From the NCBI RefSeq assembly GCF_004339745.1, contig NZ_SMGP01000003.1, positions 496,001 to 560,000 of the forward strand: a stretch of DNA of 64,000 nt. Reading direction: 5' to 3'. Positions within the stretch are counted from its first letter, which is position 1; each line of letters begins with the position of its first letter. Below are positions 38,280-47,018 of this stretch, in pieces. Below the pieces are notes generated by a model that was not told the origin of the DNA, ran no database searches, and saw only the letters and a program-made list of their open reading frames with translations. The position numbers were made by a program, and so were the translations under genes. This DNA comes from Paraburkholderia sp. BL9I2N2. Lineage in GTDB: Bacteria > Pseudomonadota > Gammaproteobacteria > Burkholderiales > Burkholderiaceae.

Positions 38280-39271
38280 GCGCCGAGGGTGTCGCCAGGG
38301 CGGCGTTGCTGCTGGCCGCGCTCGGCGAGGAAGCAGCGGCCGAGGCGTTCCGTCATCTCAGCCCGAGGGAAGTGCAGAAACTCAGCGCAGCAATGGCTGC
38401 GCTCAGAAACGTTGAGCGCAGCGCCGTCGATGATGCGGTGCGCGGCTTTATCGAGCAGGCACAAACGCATACAACGCTGTCGCTTGAGACGGACCAGTAC
38501 ATACGATCGGTGCTGAACCGGGCTCTGGGCGAAGACAAGGCAGGTGCCGTTGTTGACCGCATTCTCGTCGGCGGCGATATAAGCGGTGTTGAAGGTCTGA
38601 AGTGGCTGGATGCGCCGGTTGTTGCCGAACTCATCAAGAACGAACATCCCCAGATTATCGCGACCGTGCTGGTGCATCTCGAACCCGAGCAGGCGTCGGC
38701 TGTACTCGCATGCTTCGCCGAACGCGCGCGCAACGACGTGCTCTTGCGGATCGCGACGCTTGACGGCATCCAGCCGGCGGCATTGCGCGACCTCGATGAC
38801 TCGCTGACAGAACTGCTTTCCGGCGGCGCCAATATGAAACGCCGCGCGATGGGCGGGCCGCGCGCGGCCGCCGAAATCATCAATAACCTTTCGAACCAGC
38901 ATGAAGAGTCGGTGATCGGCAATGTCCGGGACTACAACGACGACCTCGCGCAAAAAATTGTCGACGAGATGTTCAACTTTGAGAAGCTGGTTGCACTTGA
39001 TGACCGTTCGATCCGCCTGTTGCTCAAGGAGATTGACGCGCAGACGCTCATAGTCGCACTGAAGGTCGGGCCGCCCGAACTGCGGGAGAAGTTCACGGCT
39101 AACATGTCGCAGCGTGCAGCGGAACTGTTTGTTGAGGACATGGAAGCACGCGGTCCGGTGCGCCTCTCGGAGGTTGAACTGCAACAGCGCACGATTTTGC
39201 AGATCGCGCGCAGGCTTGCCGATAGCGGTGAAATCGCGCTGGGAGACAAGCCCGGCGATGCCTATGTTTGA
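38276..39271 (+). CDS. fliG: FliG-family flagellar motor switch protein (orphan copy)
   Basis: FliG sits at the cytoplasmic face of the flagellar MS ring and takes torque from the stator. This 331-residue protein has all three domains. N: VSAEGVARAALLLAALGEEA. Middle: the EHPQ motif in IKNEHPQIIATVLVHLEPEQ. C: the charged torque helix MFNFEKLVALDDRSIRLLLK and REKFTANMSQRAAELF. The GTG at 38276 gives the family's standard length and has GAAGG eight bases upstream; a GTG at 38249 would add nine residues. No other fli gene is nearby, so it is probably a second copy beside the one in the main flagellar operon. Confidence 0.92.
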   Translation: MSAEGVARAALLLAALGEEAAAEAFRHLSPREVQKLSAAMAALRNVERSAVDDAVRGFIEQAQTHTTLSLETDQYIRSVLNRALGEDKAGAVVDRILVGGDISGVEGLKWLDAPVVAELIKNEHPQIIATVLVHLEPEQASAVLACFAERARNDVLLRIATLDGIQPAALRDLDDSLTELLSGGANMKRRAMGGPRAAAEIINNLSNQHEESVIGNVRDYNDDLAQKIVDEMFNFEKLVALDDRSIRLLLKEIDAQTLIVALKVGPPELREKFTANMSQRAAELFVEDMEARGPVRLSEVELQQRTILQIARRLADSGEIALGDKPGDAYV

Positions 39272-39390
39272 GAACCCCACTACTGCTTATTGCCTTGGAC
39301 AGTTGCCCGGCAATTGTGCTGCCGAATACATTCGACATACGATAATCACACACAAACCGCTTTGCCCTCGTTTAGAGCAGGTGCGAAGCT

Positions 39391-41013
39391 GTGTCTTTCT
39401 GTCTGCGTTGCGCCATGTCCGACTCGATCAGGGGCGCTAACAAGCCCCGACCAATTGAAGCCGCGCCCACGGGGCGAACTTTCCGCGGGATAGCACCGCG
39501 GTTGTCGCTGGCCCTCGCGGCCGGTTGCATCATACTTGTCATGGTGGTCGCCATCCTCCTTGGCGAACGGCATGCAGGCTGGGCAGTGAAGCGACATGAG
39601 CAGTTGATCGGCGATGATCTCGTTGCATCGATTGACCGCATTCTGGAGAGCGTCATTTCCCGACGTCGAGCCGAGCTTGCTGCTCTTCCCGGCCAGCCGT
39701 GTGAGAAAGTCGAGCGTCCTCTGGCCGAACTGGAAACCCGTCTTCGCTATGTCCGTGCAGTGGCACTTGTCTCAAACGGACGCCTTTATTGTTCGTCCGC
39801 GCTGGGGCGGATCGACCGCCCGCTGTCGGCCTATCTCACGTCGTCTGCTAATAAGGACAGGATAGGACTTCTCGCGCAGACCCCGTTCCAGCCAGGGGTA
39901 CCGGTACTGACCATCTATAGTCCGACCGGCAACAGTACTGGCGTGTTGTACCTTGTTGAAGGTGACTATCTGGCAGATGCACTGGCGCACGGCGTCAGAT
40001 TAGGCGCCGAAACCGCAGCACTATCAATGGCCGGGGTTGGGATTCTGAATGATCAGGGCGAGTTCCTGTCCGCTTCTTCATCTCAGGCGGCTCACGCAGC
40101 GCGCGTGGCATCCCACGCATGGCCGTTCGCCATTCTGGTTTCCTCGTCTGACGGCTTCGTTTCTGCTACGCGCTGGAAGTACCGGCTAGCCTATGGTGCT
40201 GTTGGACTGTTGCTTGCCGCGCTTATCGCAGCCGCGTACCTGCTCGCGTTCGCACCCCGCCGACTTCTGCTGGGCGCAGTTCAACGCGGGCTGCGACGCG
40301 GAGAGTTTCATGTCGTATATCAACCGATTGTTGCGATCGCAAGCCGCAGCGTCATTGGAGTAGAGGCGCTATTACGCTGGCATCACCCCAGGTGGGGGCC
40401 GATTAGTCCCGCCGTTTTTATGGCTGAAGTGGAATCCAGCGAGATGCTGGCAGCGGTAACGCAGTTCGTGCTGCGCACCTCAGTCGCAGAAATGAGCCTT
40501 CGCCCGCCGGCCACTCCGCTGCGCATAGCTGTCAACGTCGCGCCCAGGGACCTTGAACGGAAGGGGTTCGTTGCCGAGGTCGAGGCTTTGAATGAGAAGC
40601 TGCCAGCCGGTAGCAGCCTCGTTCTCGAATTGACCGAACGCTTTTTGCTGAGCGAAAGCGCGCGCACCGCAGCCGTTTTCCGGGCGCTCAAGGCGAAGGG
40701 CATCAAGTTCGCGATCGACGATTTCGGCACGCAGCACAGTAACCTGGACGTACTCAATCGGTTTCCGTTTGACTACGTGAAAATCGACCGGCAATTCGTG
40801 AACCAGGTCGATACGGGCGGAGCCGACCTGATCAAAGGTATCGTTTCAGTCGCCAGGCACTTTGGGTTGCAGGTCATCGCCGAAGGCGTCGAGACAGAGG
40901 CGCAACATCAGGCGTTACTCTCAGGTGGCGTGCCCTTCGCCCAAGGGTTCCTCTATCAGCGACCCGTACGGGCTGGCGAGTTGGTTTCAATAGCGACTGT
41001 GGTAAATCCGTGA
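39391..41013 (+). CDS. CSS-motif EAL c-di-GMP phosphodiesterase
   Basis: A 540-residue inner-membrane enzyme of the YjcC/PdeC type. TM1 lies near 40-60; a periplasmic CSS domain has C104 (GQPCEK) and the CSS motif at 134-136 (RLYCSS); TM2 is at about 267-288; then a cytoplasmic EAL domain with E325-A326-L327, ELTERFLL, DDFGTQHSNLDVL, KIDRQFV and AEGVET. In this family an open periplasmic disulfide activates c-di-GMP hydrolysis. The change from DDFGTGYSSL to DDFGTQHSNL occurs in other CSS-EAL proteins. The start is a GTG; ATG 39415 is an alternative. It follows fliG by 119 bases on the same strand. Confidence 0.9.
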   Translation: MSFCLRCAMSDSIRGANKPRPIEAAPTGRTFRGIAPRLSLALAAGCIILVMVVAILLGERHAGWAVKRHEQLIGDDLVASIDRILESVISRRRAELAALPGQPCEKVERPLAELETRLRYVRAVALVSNGRLYCSSALGRIDRPLSAYLTSSANKDRIGLLAQTPFQPGVPVLTIYSPTGNSTGVLYLVEGDYLADALAHGVRLGAETAALSMAGVGILNDQGEFLSASSSQAAHAARVASHAWPFAILVSSSDGFVSATRWKYRLAYGAVGLLLAALIAAAYLLAFAPRRLLLGAVQRGLRRGEFHVVYQPIVAIASRSVIGVEALLRWHHPRWGPISPAVFMAEVESSEMLAAVTQFVLRTSVAEMSLRPPATPLRIAVNVAPRDLERKGFVAEVEALNEKLPAGSSLVLELTERFLLSESARTAAVFRALKAKGIKFAIDDFGTQHSNLDVLNRFPFDYVKIDRQFVNQVDTGGADLIKGIVSVARHFGLQVIAEGVETEAQHQALLSGGVPFAQGFLYQRPVRAGELVSIATVVNP

Positions 41014-41395
41014 ACTGCTGCTGCGATTTAGCTTGGAAGTCAGCAACGGAAGCACCGTTGCATACGTTCGCAGCATCGGCGACTAGGGTTTTACGCTGCG
41101 CCGTCGAAGAACACGTACGAATCGGATTGGCGCCGGGTTGGACCCGGCGATCAGACGGGCCGTTTATTCGGAAAACCTGAGCGAAAGAAATAGAGGCTCG
41201 TCGTTTCCCGATCCGTTTGCGGCTGCCTGTTAGGCGCTGATATTGATGACTGAGCCGATCGCTGTCGTACCGGAACCGGTAGCGTTTTGTGACTTCAGGT
41301 GTGCCGCAAAATTTGGCTGGCTTGATTTAGTCGTTGAGCTTTGGCCTGTCAGCCTGTACGACGAAGAATTTGTCATGCCGCGATGCCACCGACGC
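41014..41395. other. No supported gene
   Basis: About 380 bases with only a 66-codon frame (41243-41443, MMTEPIAVVPEPVAFCDF) that has no recognised family and no clear ribosome binding site. Confidence 0.4.
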
Positions 41396-41776
41396 TTACC
41401 TTACTTCGAACGCGTAATCGCCATGGGTGCGATGCCCGCCTGATGCGACTGCCACCCAGTGCACGGTATAGCTCCCGTGCCTGCAAGGGAGGTAGCGCAA
41501 CGGTCATCACGTCCGGCTGATGCGCGTCGACCAGGGACTTCTCGGCGTTGACCTGCCTTGCGACAGCATTGGTGATCGTGAGTGACGAAAATGCTGGCTC
41601 CAACGGCCCGTCGAAGGTGATTTTCACCTGAGACGGAGCAGCAACGCGCGCGCCCGCTGCTGGTTCGTGCTTCTGCGGAGATACGTGTGCGAACGCGATG
41701 TGGCAAAAGCAAGTCCGGCGAAGAGCCCGGCCAGTCTCGCGATGGCCCGTTTCAGAGTGCGTCGATTCTGGTTCAT
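41396..41776 (-). pseudogene. copC: copC-like copper-binding protein gene with two frameshifts
   Basis: From ATG 41776 the minus strand encodes a signal-like sequence (MNQNRRTLKRAIARLAGLFA, GLAFA). The frame then changes near 41702 to give HEPAAGARVAAPSQVKITFD, GPLEPAFSSLTITNA. It changes again near 41475 to give GSYTVHWVAVASGGHRTHG, DYAFEVR and a stop at 41396. Joined, these make a typical CopC-family periplasmic copper protein of about 120 residues. Two indels make it inactive as read. Confidence 0.75.
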
Positions 41777-41789
41777 GGTGGACTCCTTC

Positions 41790-41988
41790 GTCACTGGACC
41801 AGCGGTTTGCCGAGCGTCGTGGGCGCGCCGTCATCGAAGAAACTATGGGCCTGCACGGGAATGCCCACGTGCGAGCCGCTCGCGCGGTTCACCGGGATCT
41901 GCGCTTCGACGCCGAATTGCCCGTAGCGGTTGATCCAGATGAAGCCAGGGTTGACCGTACCAGTTGTCTGCCCCTGGCTTCTCGACAA
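41790..41988 (-). pseudogene. Fragment of a predicted outer-membrane protein
   Basis: Reads VNPGFIWINRYGQFGVEAQI, PVNRASGSHVGIPVQAHSFF, DDGAPTTLGKPLVQ, with beta-barrel-like alternation and the ending IGKPL-F common in exported proteins encoded next to copC-like genes. Only the C-terminal ~50 residues are present, next to the copC relic, so both may come from one old metal-resistance operon. Confidence 0.35.
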
Positions 41989-42012
41989 CGGAACCTCGAC
42001 TATGGGATGCGG

Positions 42013-43593
42013 TCAGGCCTCGTACCCGGCCGGCTCGAACTTGAATATTGCCACTGCGGCACGGAGGGCATGCGCCTGACTCTCCAGCGATGCGGCCGCA
42101 GCTGCGGCCTGCTCGACCAGCCCGGCGTTCTGCTGCGTAACTTGGTCCATCTGTGTGACCGCCCGTGCCACCTGGTCGATGCCCCCGCTCTGTTCCTCGG
42201 AGGCGGCGGAGATTTCGCCCATGATGTCCGTCACCCGCCGGACTGCGACAATGATCTCGTTCATGGTCTGACCAGCTTCCTGCGCGAGCAATGAGCCGCT
42301 TTTAACACGCTCTACCGAAGTCAAAATCAGTTCCTTGATTTCCTTCGCCGCGCTCGACGACCGTTGCGCCAGGCTGCGCACCTCTGACGCCACCACGGCA
42401 AAGCCGCGTCCCTGTTCGCCCGCTCGAGCCGCTTCTACTGCGGCGTTCAGCGCCAGGATGTTGGTCTGAAAGGCAATGCCTTCGATAATGCCGATGATGT
42501 CCGCTATCTTGGTCGAGCTGTTGTTGATCTCGCCCATCGTGCCGACGACGCGTCCCACCACGTCATTCCCACGATTGGCGATTTCCGACGCGTTGGCCGC
42601 AAGCCCGCTGGCCTGTCGGGCGTTGTCCGCGTTTTGCCGCACGGTGCCTGTCAGCTCCTCCATGCTCGCTGCGGTTTCTTCAAGCGAGGCCGCCTGCTCT
42701 TCGGTTCTGCTGGACAGGTCGGCGTTGCCCGTTGCAATCTGCCGGGTTGCCGCACCGATCGATTCGGTTCCGGTTCGCACTGCAATCACCGTTTCGATCA
42801 AGCTTTCGCGCATGCGCGAGAGTCCCGCGAGCAAAAGGCCCATTTCGTCGCGCGACTTCACGACTACCTTCGCTCTCAGGTCACCGTCAGCGATTCGCTT
42901 GAAATGAGCGAGAGCGTCGGTGATCGGCTCACCGATCGCACGGCGCAGGGATAGCCAGCTCATGGCCGCCATGAGTAGACCTAATAGCATCATTACGATG
43001 GATGTAATCCTGAATGTCGCAAACATCCGCTGTGCATGCTGGTAGCCGCTCTCGGCCAGCTCGCCCTGGTACTTCTTCAAGGCGTCGTCGCTTGTAGTCA
43101 TCAAGGCATAGGCTGGTGTTAGGCGATTGGCGGCATTGACGATCGCGACGTGGTCGTCACTCTTAATCGCGGCAATGAAATCATCGACCGCTCGTTGCAT
43201 CTCAAGACGCCTTTTCCCCGTATCCTGCGCTAGACGGTCTTCGGTGGCGTCGCGCGGCAGCGCAAGGTATTTATTCCACCACTCGTTCGAAGCGGCACGA
43301 AAACCCTGCGCGCGGACAATCGTCTGTGCTGAACTGGGGTCATCGGACGACAGCGCTGCACGATCGAGCGCCATACGTTCGCGCGCCACGAAGATTTCCA
43401 TGTTGCCCACCGCGATCGCGCCGGGCAACTGGTCCGCGTACGTCTGATGATCCGCCTCGTTACTCGTATTCATGCCGACCTGACCGAGCGCTCCAATGAT
43501 GATCATGAGAAGGGCCATGAACGCCATGGCCAAGCCGAGCCTGGCCTTGATCGTGAGCATCGACTGGGGCGTATGAGTTGTATCTTTATACAT
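42013..43593 (-). CDS. Methyl-accepting chemotaxis protein, Tar-like
   Basis: A 526-residue receptor starting MYKDTTHTPQSMLTIKARLG, chosen because GGAGAC precedes it. TM1 lies at about 16-36 (LGLAMAFMALLMIIIGAL), a periplasmic four-helix ligand domain at about 40-190, TM2 near 195-215 (SIVMMLLGLLMAAMSWLSL), then HAMP and the signalling domain with AFQTNILALNAAVEAARAGE. No C-terminal NWETF-type pentapeptide for CheR/CheB is seen. It is a close relative of the broken receptor at 10640. No FliA-like promoter was found upstream. Confidence 0.92.
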   Translation of the reverse strand: MYKDTTHTPQSMLTIKARLGLAMAFMALLMIIIGALGQVGMNTSNEADHQTYADQLPGAIAVGNMEIFVARERMALDRAALSSDDPSSAQTIVRAQGFRAASNEWWNKYLALPRDATEDRLAQDTGKRRLEMQRAVDDFIAAIKSDDHVAIVNAANRLTPAYALMTTSDDALKKYQGELAESGYQHAQRMFATFRITSIVMMLLGLLMAAMSWLSLRRAIGEPITDALAHFKRIADGDLRAKVVVKSRDEMGLLLAGLSRMRESLIETVIAVRTGTESIGAATRQIATGNADLSSRTEEQAASLEETAASMEELTGTVRQNADNARQASGLAANASEIANRGNDVVGRVVGTMGEINNSSTKIADIIGIIEGIAFQTNILALNAAVEAARAGEQGRGFAVVASEVRSLAQRSSSAAKEIKELILTSVERVKSGSLLAQEAGQTMNEIIVAVRRVTDIMGEISAASEEQSGGIDQVARAVTQMDQVTQQNAGLVEQAAAAAASLESQAHALRAAVAIFKFEPAGYEA

Positions 43594-43852
43594 GCCTGCG
43601 TCTCCAAACAGTTTAAATGGCCCGAGTCCCCGGGCCTTCATTCACCACCTCTGTATTACGGCCGCCTGAGCCGGAACTGAAGGGCTATCGGAGCTGTCGA
43701 TGTGAGCCGCTACGTCGGTTCGGCCGGACAATCCATGGTTCGGCGCGTCTCGGTACCGGTCCTGTTGGGGAAGATGCAGTTGGCTAGCAGGTTGGCAGGT
43801 TTTGTCGCGCTAAGGCCCTAGGTTAGACTTTGCATTCGATCATCAGTGACAA

Positions 43853-44003
43853 ACAAGATGCCCAAGACGAATGATGCGCCGCGCAAGACGCTGCCTGCTG
43901 GCATTGCCAAGGTGCTCAAGCGGCTTCATTATCCGCTGGATGTCATCGTTCCGTGCGTGCGCTGGTATGTCGCGTACTCGCTGAGCCTGCGCAACCTCGA
44001 AGA
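43853..44003 (+). pseudogene. IS6-family transposase, N-terminal fragment
   Basis: Reads APRKTLPAGIAKVLKRLHYP, LDVIVPCVRWYVAYSLSLRN, LEEM, the typical IS6 start (short helix-turn-helix and CVRWYxxYxLSxRxLEEM). It breaks off at 44003, where a receiver-domain sequence starts in another frame. It is the same IS family as the C-terminal relic at 34496. Confidence 0.8.
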
Positions 44004-44333
44004 AATGCCATTGAGGCGCTGCGGATTACCCTCGAATCGCAAGGGCACCACACGATGACAGCTCTCGATGGATGGGAAGCATTTGAACTCGTGTCGGGCA
44101 AAGCGCCCGACGTCGTCATCACCGACTGGAAGATGCCGCGCGTCGACGGCTTGGGGCTATGCCGTCTGCTGCGCCACAACCAGCTGTCGTCTGGCCTGCC
44201 GGTGATCCTGCTTTCAGCCGACGAGCCGCCGAACGACCGCCGTTCGCAGCTATATGATGCGTACCTTCGCAAACCCATAGCCATTGAGCACTTGCTGGCG
44301 CTTGTCTCGGCCGTGTTGTCGAGGCCGCACTGA
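44004..44333 (+). pseudogene. Response-regulator receiver domain, N-terminus removed at the IS6 junction
   Basis: About 108 residues of a CheY-like domain: ALRITLESQGHHTMTALDG, KAPDVVITDWKMPRVDGL with the phospho-acceptor Asp, LPVILLSADEPP and AYLRKPIAIEHLLALVS with the conserved Lys. The first beta strand and the acidic DD pair are missing; the sequence starts exactly where IS6 similarity ends. The open frame reaches 43953 only through transposase DNA. It was probably a stand-alone receiver before truncation. Confidence 0.75.
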
Positions 44334-45005
44334 ACGGAGCGGGCACCGTCTGACGCACACACTGCTGACCGGTAGTGCCGTCGGAAGGTCTCCTCAGGTG
44401 TGCGATGGCCTGGGGTGACAGCGCTATTGCGAAAGTCCGTCCGAGGAATGCGGGGCCAGCCGAGGGGCGCCTGGAATGGTCTACAGTGTGGCGTGTTTCA
44501 TCCATGCACTGTTGAGCTATGTGAAGGCGGCACGGTGTGCTCTCTTGCTGGCATGTGGCAATTGACGTGAGCAAAAAGGTCCCACGCGACGTCGATTCGC
44601 CTGCAGCAGGCACGACTCCTAACCCGGACCCGGGAGCCGGTGAGCGTCGAAAATGAGCATTCAACTATGTGCAACGACCACAACCAGGTCATCGATCTAC
44701 CGGGATCGCAGAGCCTATGAAGGCGCACTGCTACGGCAGTCCTCCATGGCAAACAAACCCGAATCCTTGCTGACGGCCACTGTGCTTCCCGCTCGAGCAC
44801 GTGCGAGCCTGACTTTCCACGCTCACGCGTACGACGGGAGAGTGTGAAACGACGAAAGCAGGACTGTGCCCGACCCCAAGCGTACATCGGTAGTTTCGAA
44901 AACACACCTTGCGAAGGAGCGGCTGGGAGCTTGGCCCTGCGAGAGTAACGGGCGGGCATAGTCGTTGCGCGTAGAGATTCTCAACCTGATATTTCGGAGT
45001 ACATC
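44334..45005. other. No supported gene
   Basis: About 670 bases with no convincing gene. A 29-codon frame from GTG 44568 (SKKVPRDVDSPAAGTTPN, PDPGAGERRK) has plausible composition but no clear ribosome binding site. A CGGAG site at the end belongs to the following PRC gene. Confidence 0.4.
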
Positions 45006-45470
45006 ATGAGCACATTGGATCCGCAGGGTGGCGCGTCCGGCAGCGGCGCACAGATTGTCGGTGGCGGCGTGGGTGACGGGCCCGGCCCGGATGTGATGGC
45101 CGCGTCGACGCTCAAGGGCACGAAGGTGATTTCGTCGGACGGCGAAGACGTCGGCAAGATTTCCGACATCATGCTTGACGTACGCGGCGGCAGAGTCGCA
45201 TATGCCGTGCTGTCTGAAGGAGGCTTTCTCGGGATGGGTACGAACCTGCACGCTATACCCTGGAGCGCTCTGGCGCTCGATACTGATGAGAAATGCTTTC
45301 GGGTGAGCGTCGTTGCCCAGCGAATCAAGGAAGATCCGGGCTTTGACAAGGACCACTGGCCGTCAATGGCGGATGGCGCGTGGGGTACTACGGTCCATCA
45401 GTATTACAACCGGGATCCCTATTGGTCGGCTGCGCGCGATGTCGACGAGCCACGGCAGAGCGATATCTAG
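45006..45470 (+). CDS. PRC-barrel domain protein
   Basis: A 154-residue soluble protein with a Gly/Pro-rich N-terminus and a PRC barrel (MAASTLKGTKVISSDGEDV, GKISDIMLDVRGGRVAYAVL, GFLGMGTNLHAIPWSALAL). The C-terminal part (DKDHWPSMADGAWGTTVHQY) is typical of the cytoplasmic PRC proteins that follow stress and envelope genes in Burkholderiales. CGGAG lies seven bases before the ATG. No signal peptide is present, unlike the PRC protein at 13863. Function beyond a protein-binding barrel is unknown. Confidence 0.85.
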   Translation: MSTLDPQGGASGSGAQIVGGGVGDGPGPDVMAASTLKGTKVISSDGEDVGKISDIMLDVRGGRVAYAVLSEGGFLGMGTNLHAIPWSALALDTDEKCFRVSVVAQRIKEDPGFDKDHWPSMADGAWGTTVHQYYNRDPYWSAARDVDEPRQSDI

Positions 45471-45543
45471 AAACTGGGCCCGGAGCGCTGCCAGAGCGGC
45501 ACGTTAATGCTGCACTGGTGTTAAAGCAATGACGGAGGCAATC

Positions 45544-45831
45544 ATGAAAGCAGCAAGGAAAGCGGTAGTTTGTTCGGCAATTCTGTTCGCGTCCGCCGGT
45601 GCCGCGTTCGCACAGGGGGCAGGAGGGGCTGGAGGCGGCGGAGCCGGTGGAGGGGGAGGCGGCACTGCCGGACAAGGCGGCACTGGCATGAGTACTCCTG
45701 ATACCGGCGGGACGACCGGCACGACCTCCACGTCGAAAGGTTCGAACACGAAGAAATCGCCCACCCGCATGCCGCAGAGTGACCCGCACGCCAAAGGCGC
45801 GTCGGATACGGCTGCATCAGGCGCGCAATGA
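45544..45831 (+). CDS. Small secreted glycine-rich protein
   Basis: A 95-residue protein with a clean signal peptide (MKAARKAVVCSAILFASAGA, AFA then Gln) and a low-complexity mature part rich in Gly, Thr and Ser, ending in SDPHAKGASDTAASGAQ. GGAGG sits five bases before the ATG at 45544, which decides the start. Function unknown; a flexible periplasmic or surface protein is the likely form. It follows the PRC gene by 73 bases. Confidence 0.7.
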   Translation: MKAARKAVVCSAILFASAGAAFAQGAGGAGGGGAGGGGGGTAGQGGTGMSTPDTGGTTGTTSTSKGSNTKKSPTRMPQSDPHAKGASDTAASGAQ

Positions 45832-46232
45832 ACTGTACGCAGCGCTGGGTGCGGAAACCTTCGGAGCAATCTGCCGGGCCGGATCCGGGAGACTTGACGG
45901 CGACTGGGTCGTGATCTTCCGGGGTCGCCCGGCGCGCCGTTCTGGCAGCAGCCAGCGCGACGCGTCGGCGGCCAGCGAGAAATCGGGCGAGCGCCTGCGC
46001 CTCGACTCATCCGCGATAAACAGTTGCGCGCGGACTTCAAAACACACCCCGTGTTCGAAGGACGTGCAGCAGCAGTCCTGTCGTGACCGCCACGGCGGAT
46101 CGCGGGCGAATTTGCAGCGCGACGGGTTCTGAACGGGCCAACAAAACGCCGGGGTCGTGGTAGGAGTCGCAGCGGTTCGAATGTCTGACCTATCTGGACT
46201 GTCCCGGCCGCGCGGTCCCCTGCATGTACAAC
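45832..46232. other. No supported gene
   Basis: Around 400 bases between the secreted glycine-rich protein and the convergent YqjD/E-like operon. No family features are seen on either strand. Confidence 0.4.
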
Positions 46233-46541
46233 TCACACAGATCTGAGAATGACTTTCCGGACGGTGCCACCCAGCCACGCGGTGATCCCCGAACGGCTGG
46301 CTATAACGATCGTCCGGCGAGGTCCGAGGACGATGGTGCCGACGCACAACGCCAGTAGCAGCGTGACGCGCGGTGCGTCGGCCAGCGAAGCGATCAGGCC
46401 GACCGCAGGAGGCCGCGTCTGTCCGTGTACGGCCGGGACCGATGATGGAGTGCTATTCGTCGCCAGCAACGCTGTGCGTGATTCCGCCATGCGCAGCAGG
46501 ATGGCGGTCTCGGCTTCACTTTTGGTCGCTACGCGGTTCAT
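46233..46541 (-). CDS. Small membrane protein, third gene of a YqjD-YqjE-like operon
   Basis: A 102-residue protein (MNRVATKSEAETAILLRMAE to GGTVRKVILRSV) with one hydrophobic stretch (VTLLLALCVGTIVLG) and basic flanks. Its ATG overlaps the stop of the YqjE-like gene (ATGA), so the two are translationally coupled. It occupies the place of yqjK in the enterobacterial yqjDEK cluster; sequence similarity to YqjK is not obvious. Confidence 0.65.
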   Translation of the reverse strand: MNRVATKSEAETAILLRMAESRTALLATNSTPSSVPAVHGQTRPPAVGLIASLADAPRVTLLLALCVGTIVLGPRRTIVIASRSGITAWLGGTVRKVILRSV

Positions 46542-46912
46542 TTTAGCGCCTCCTTCAGCGTGTCGAGGTCGCTCCGGAGCTCCCCCTGCAGAAGATGAAG
46601 CGAACGTCCGGGTTTCTGGGCGCGGACGAAGAGCAGAGAGACAACGGAAACAACCAGCCACATCACGGCAACGCCCCAGACCACCGGAAGGAAGTAAGGC
46701 GTCCGCCACGCCGTCGCGATGATCGCAATGCACACAAACGAAAGTGTGAACAGGCCGGCGACGGCCAGGGCAACAAGTGCGCTCAACTCGCGGACCAGAC
46801 ATTTCCTGGTCTCCTCAAGTTCGACGCCGAGGAGCTCACCATAATCCGTGGCTCGCTCGACGCAGAATCTGCCGACGTTTCGCCACTTCGTGATTTTCGA
46901 ACGCATGGACAT
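46538..46912 (-). CDS. YqjE-like phage-holin-family membrane protein
   Basis: A 124-residue protein with an amphipathic N-terminus (RFCVERATDYGELLGVELEE) and two membrane helices (LVALAVAGLFTLSFVCIAII and FLPVVWGVAVMWLVVSVVSL), the layout of the YqjE/putative holin family. GAGGAG precedes the ATG at 46912. In E. coli the neighbour YqjD is an inner-membrane ribosome-binding protein of stationary phase. YqjE's function is unknown. It sits between a DUF883 gene and the small membrane protein, all on the minus strand. Confidence 0.8.
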   Translation of the reverse strand: MSMRSKITKWRNVGRFCVERATDYGELLGVELEETRKCLVRELSALVALAVAGLFTLSFVCIAIIATAWRTPYFLPVVWGVAVMWLVVSVVSLLFVRAQKPGRSLHLLQGELRSDLDTLKEALK

Positions 46913-47018
46913 TGCGGGACTCCTCGGGACTGGCTTGTTGCGGAAACGCCGGGGCGGCCCGCCAGGTGTTTGCCCTCTACACCTTTCAGGCCGCGTCGAG
47001 GGCAAGACGCGAGTAGCC

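Noticed and set aside
42013..43700. FliA-like promoter for the second intact MCP
   Set aside because: A CTCCGATA-like -10 occurs upstream but no TAAA lies 15 bases before it.
34496..44003. Exact reconstitution of one IS6 element by inverting 34.9-44.0 kb
   Set aside because: The two pieces do not add up to a full transposase; about 50 middle residues are absent, so a simple inversion does not explain it.
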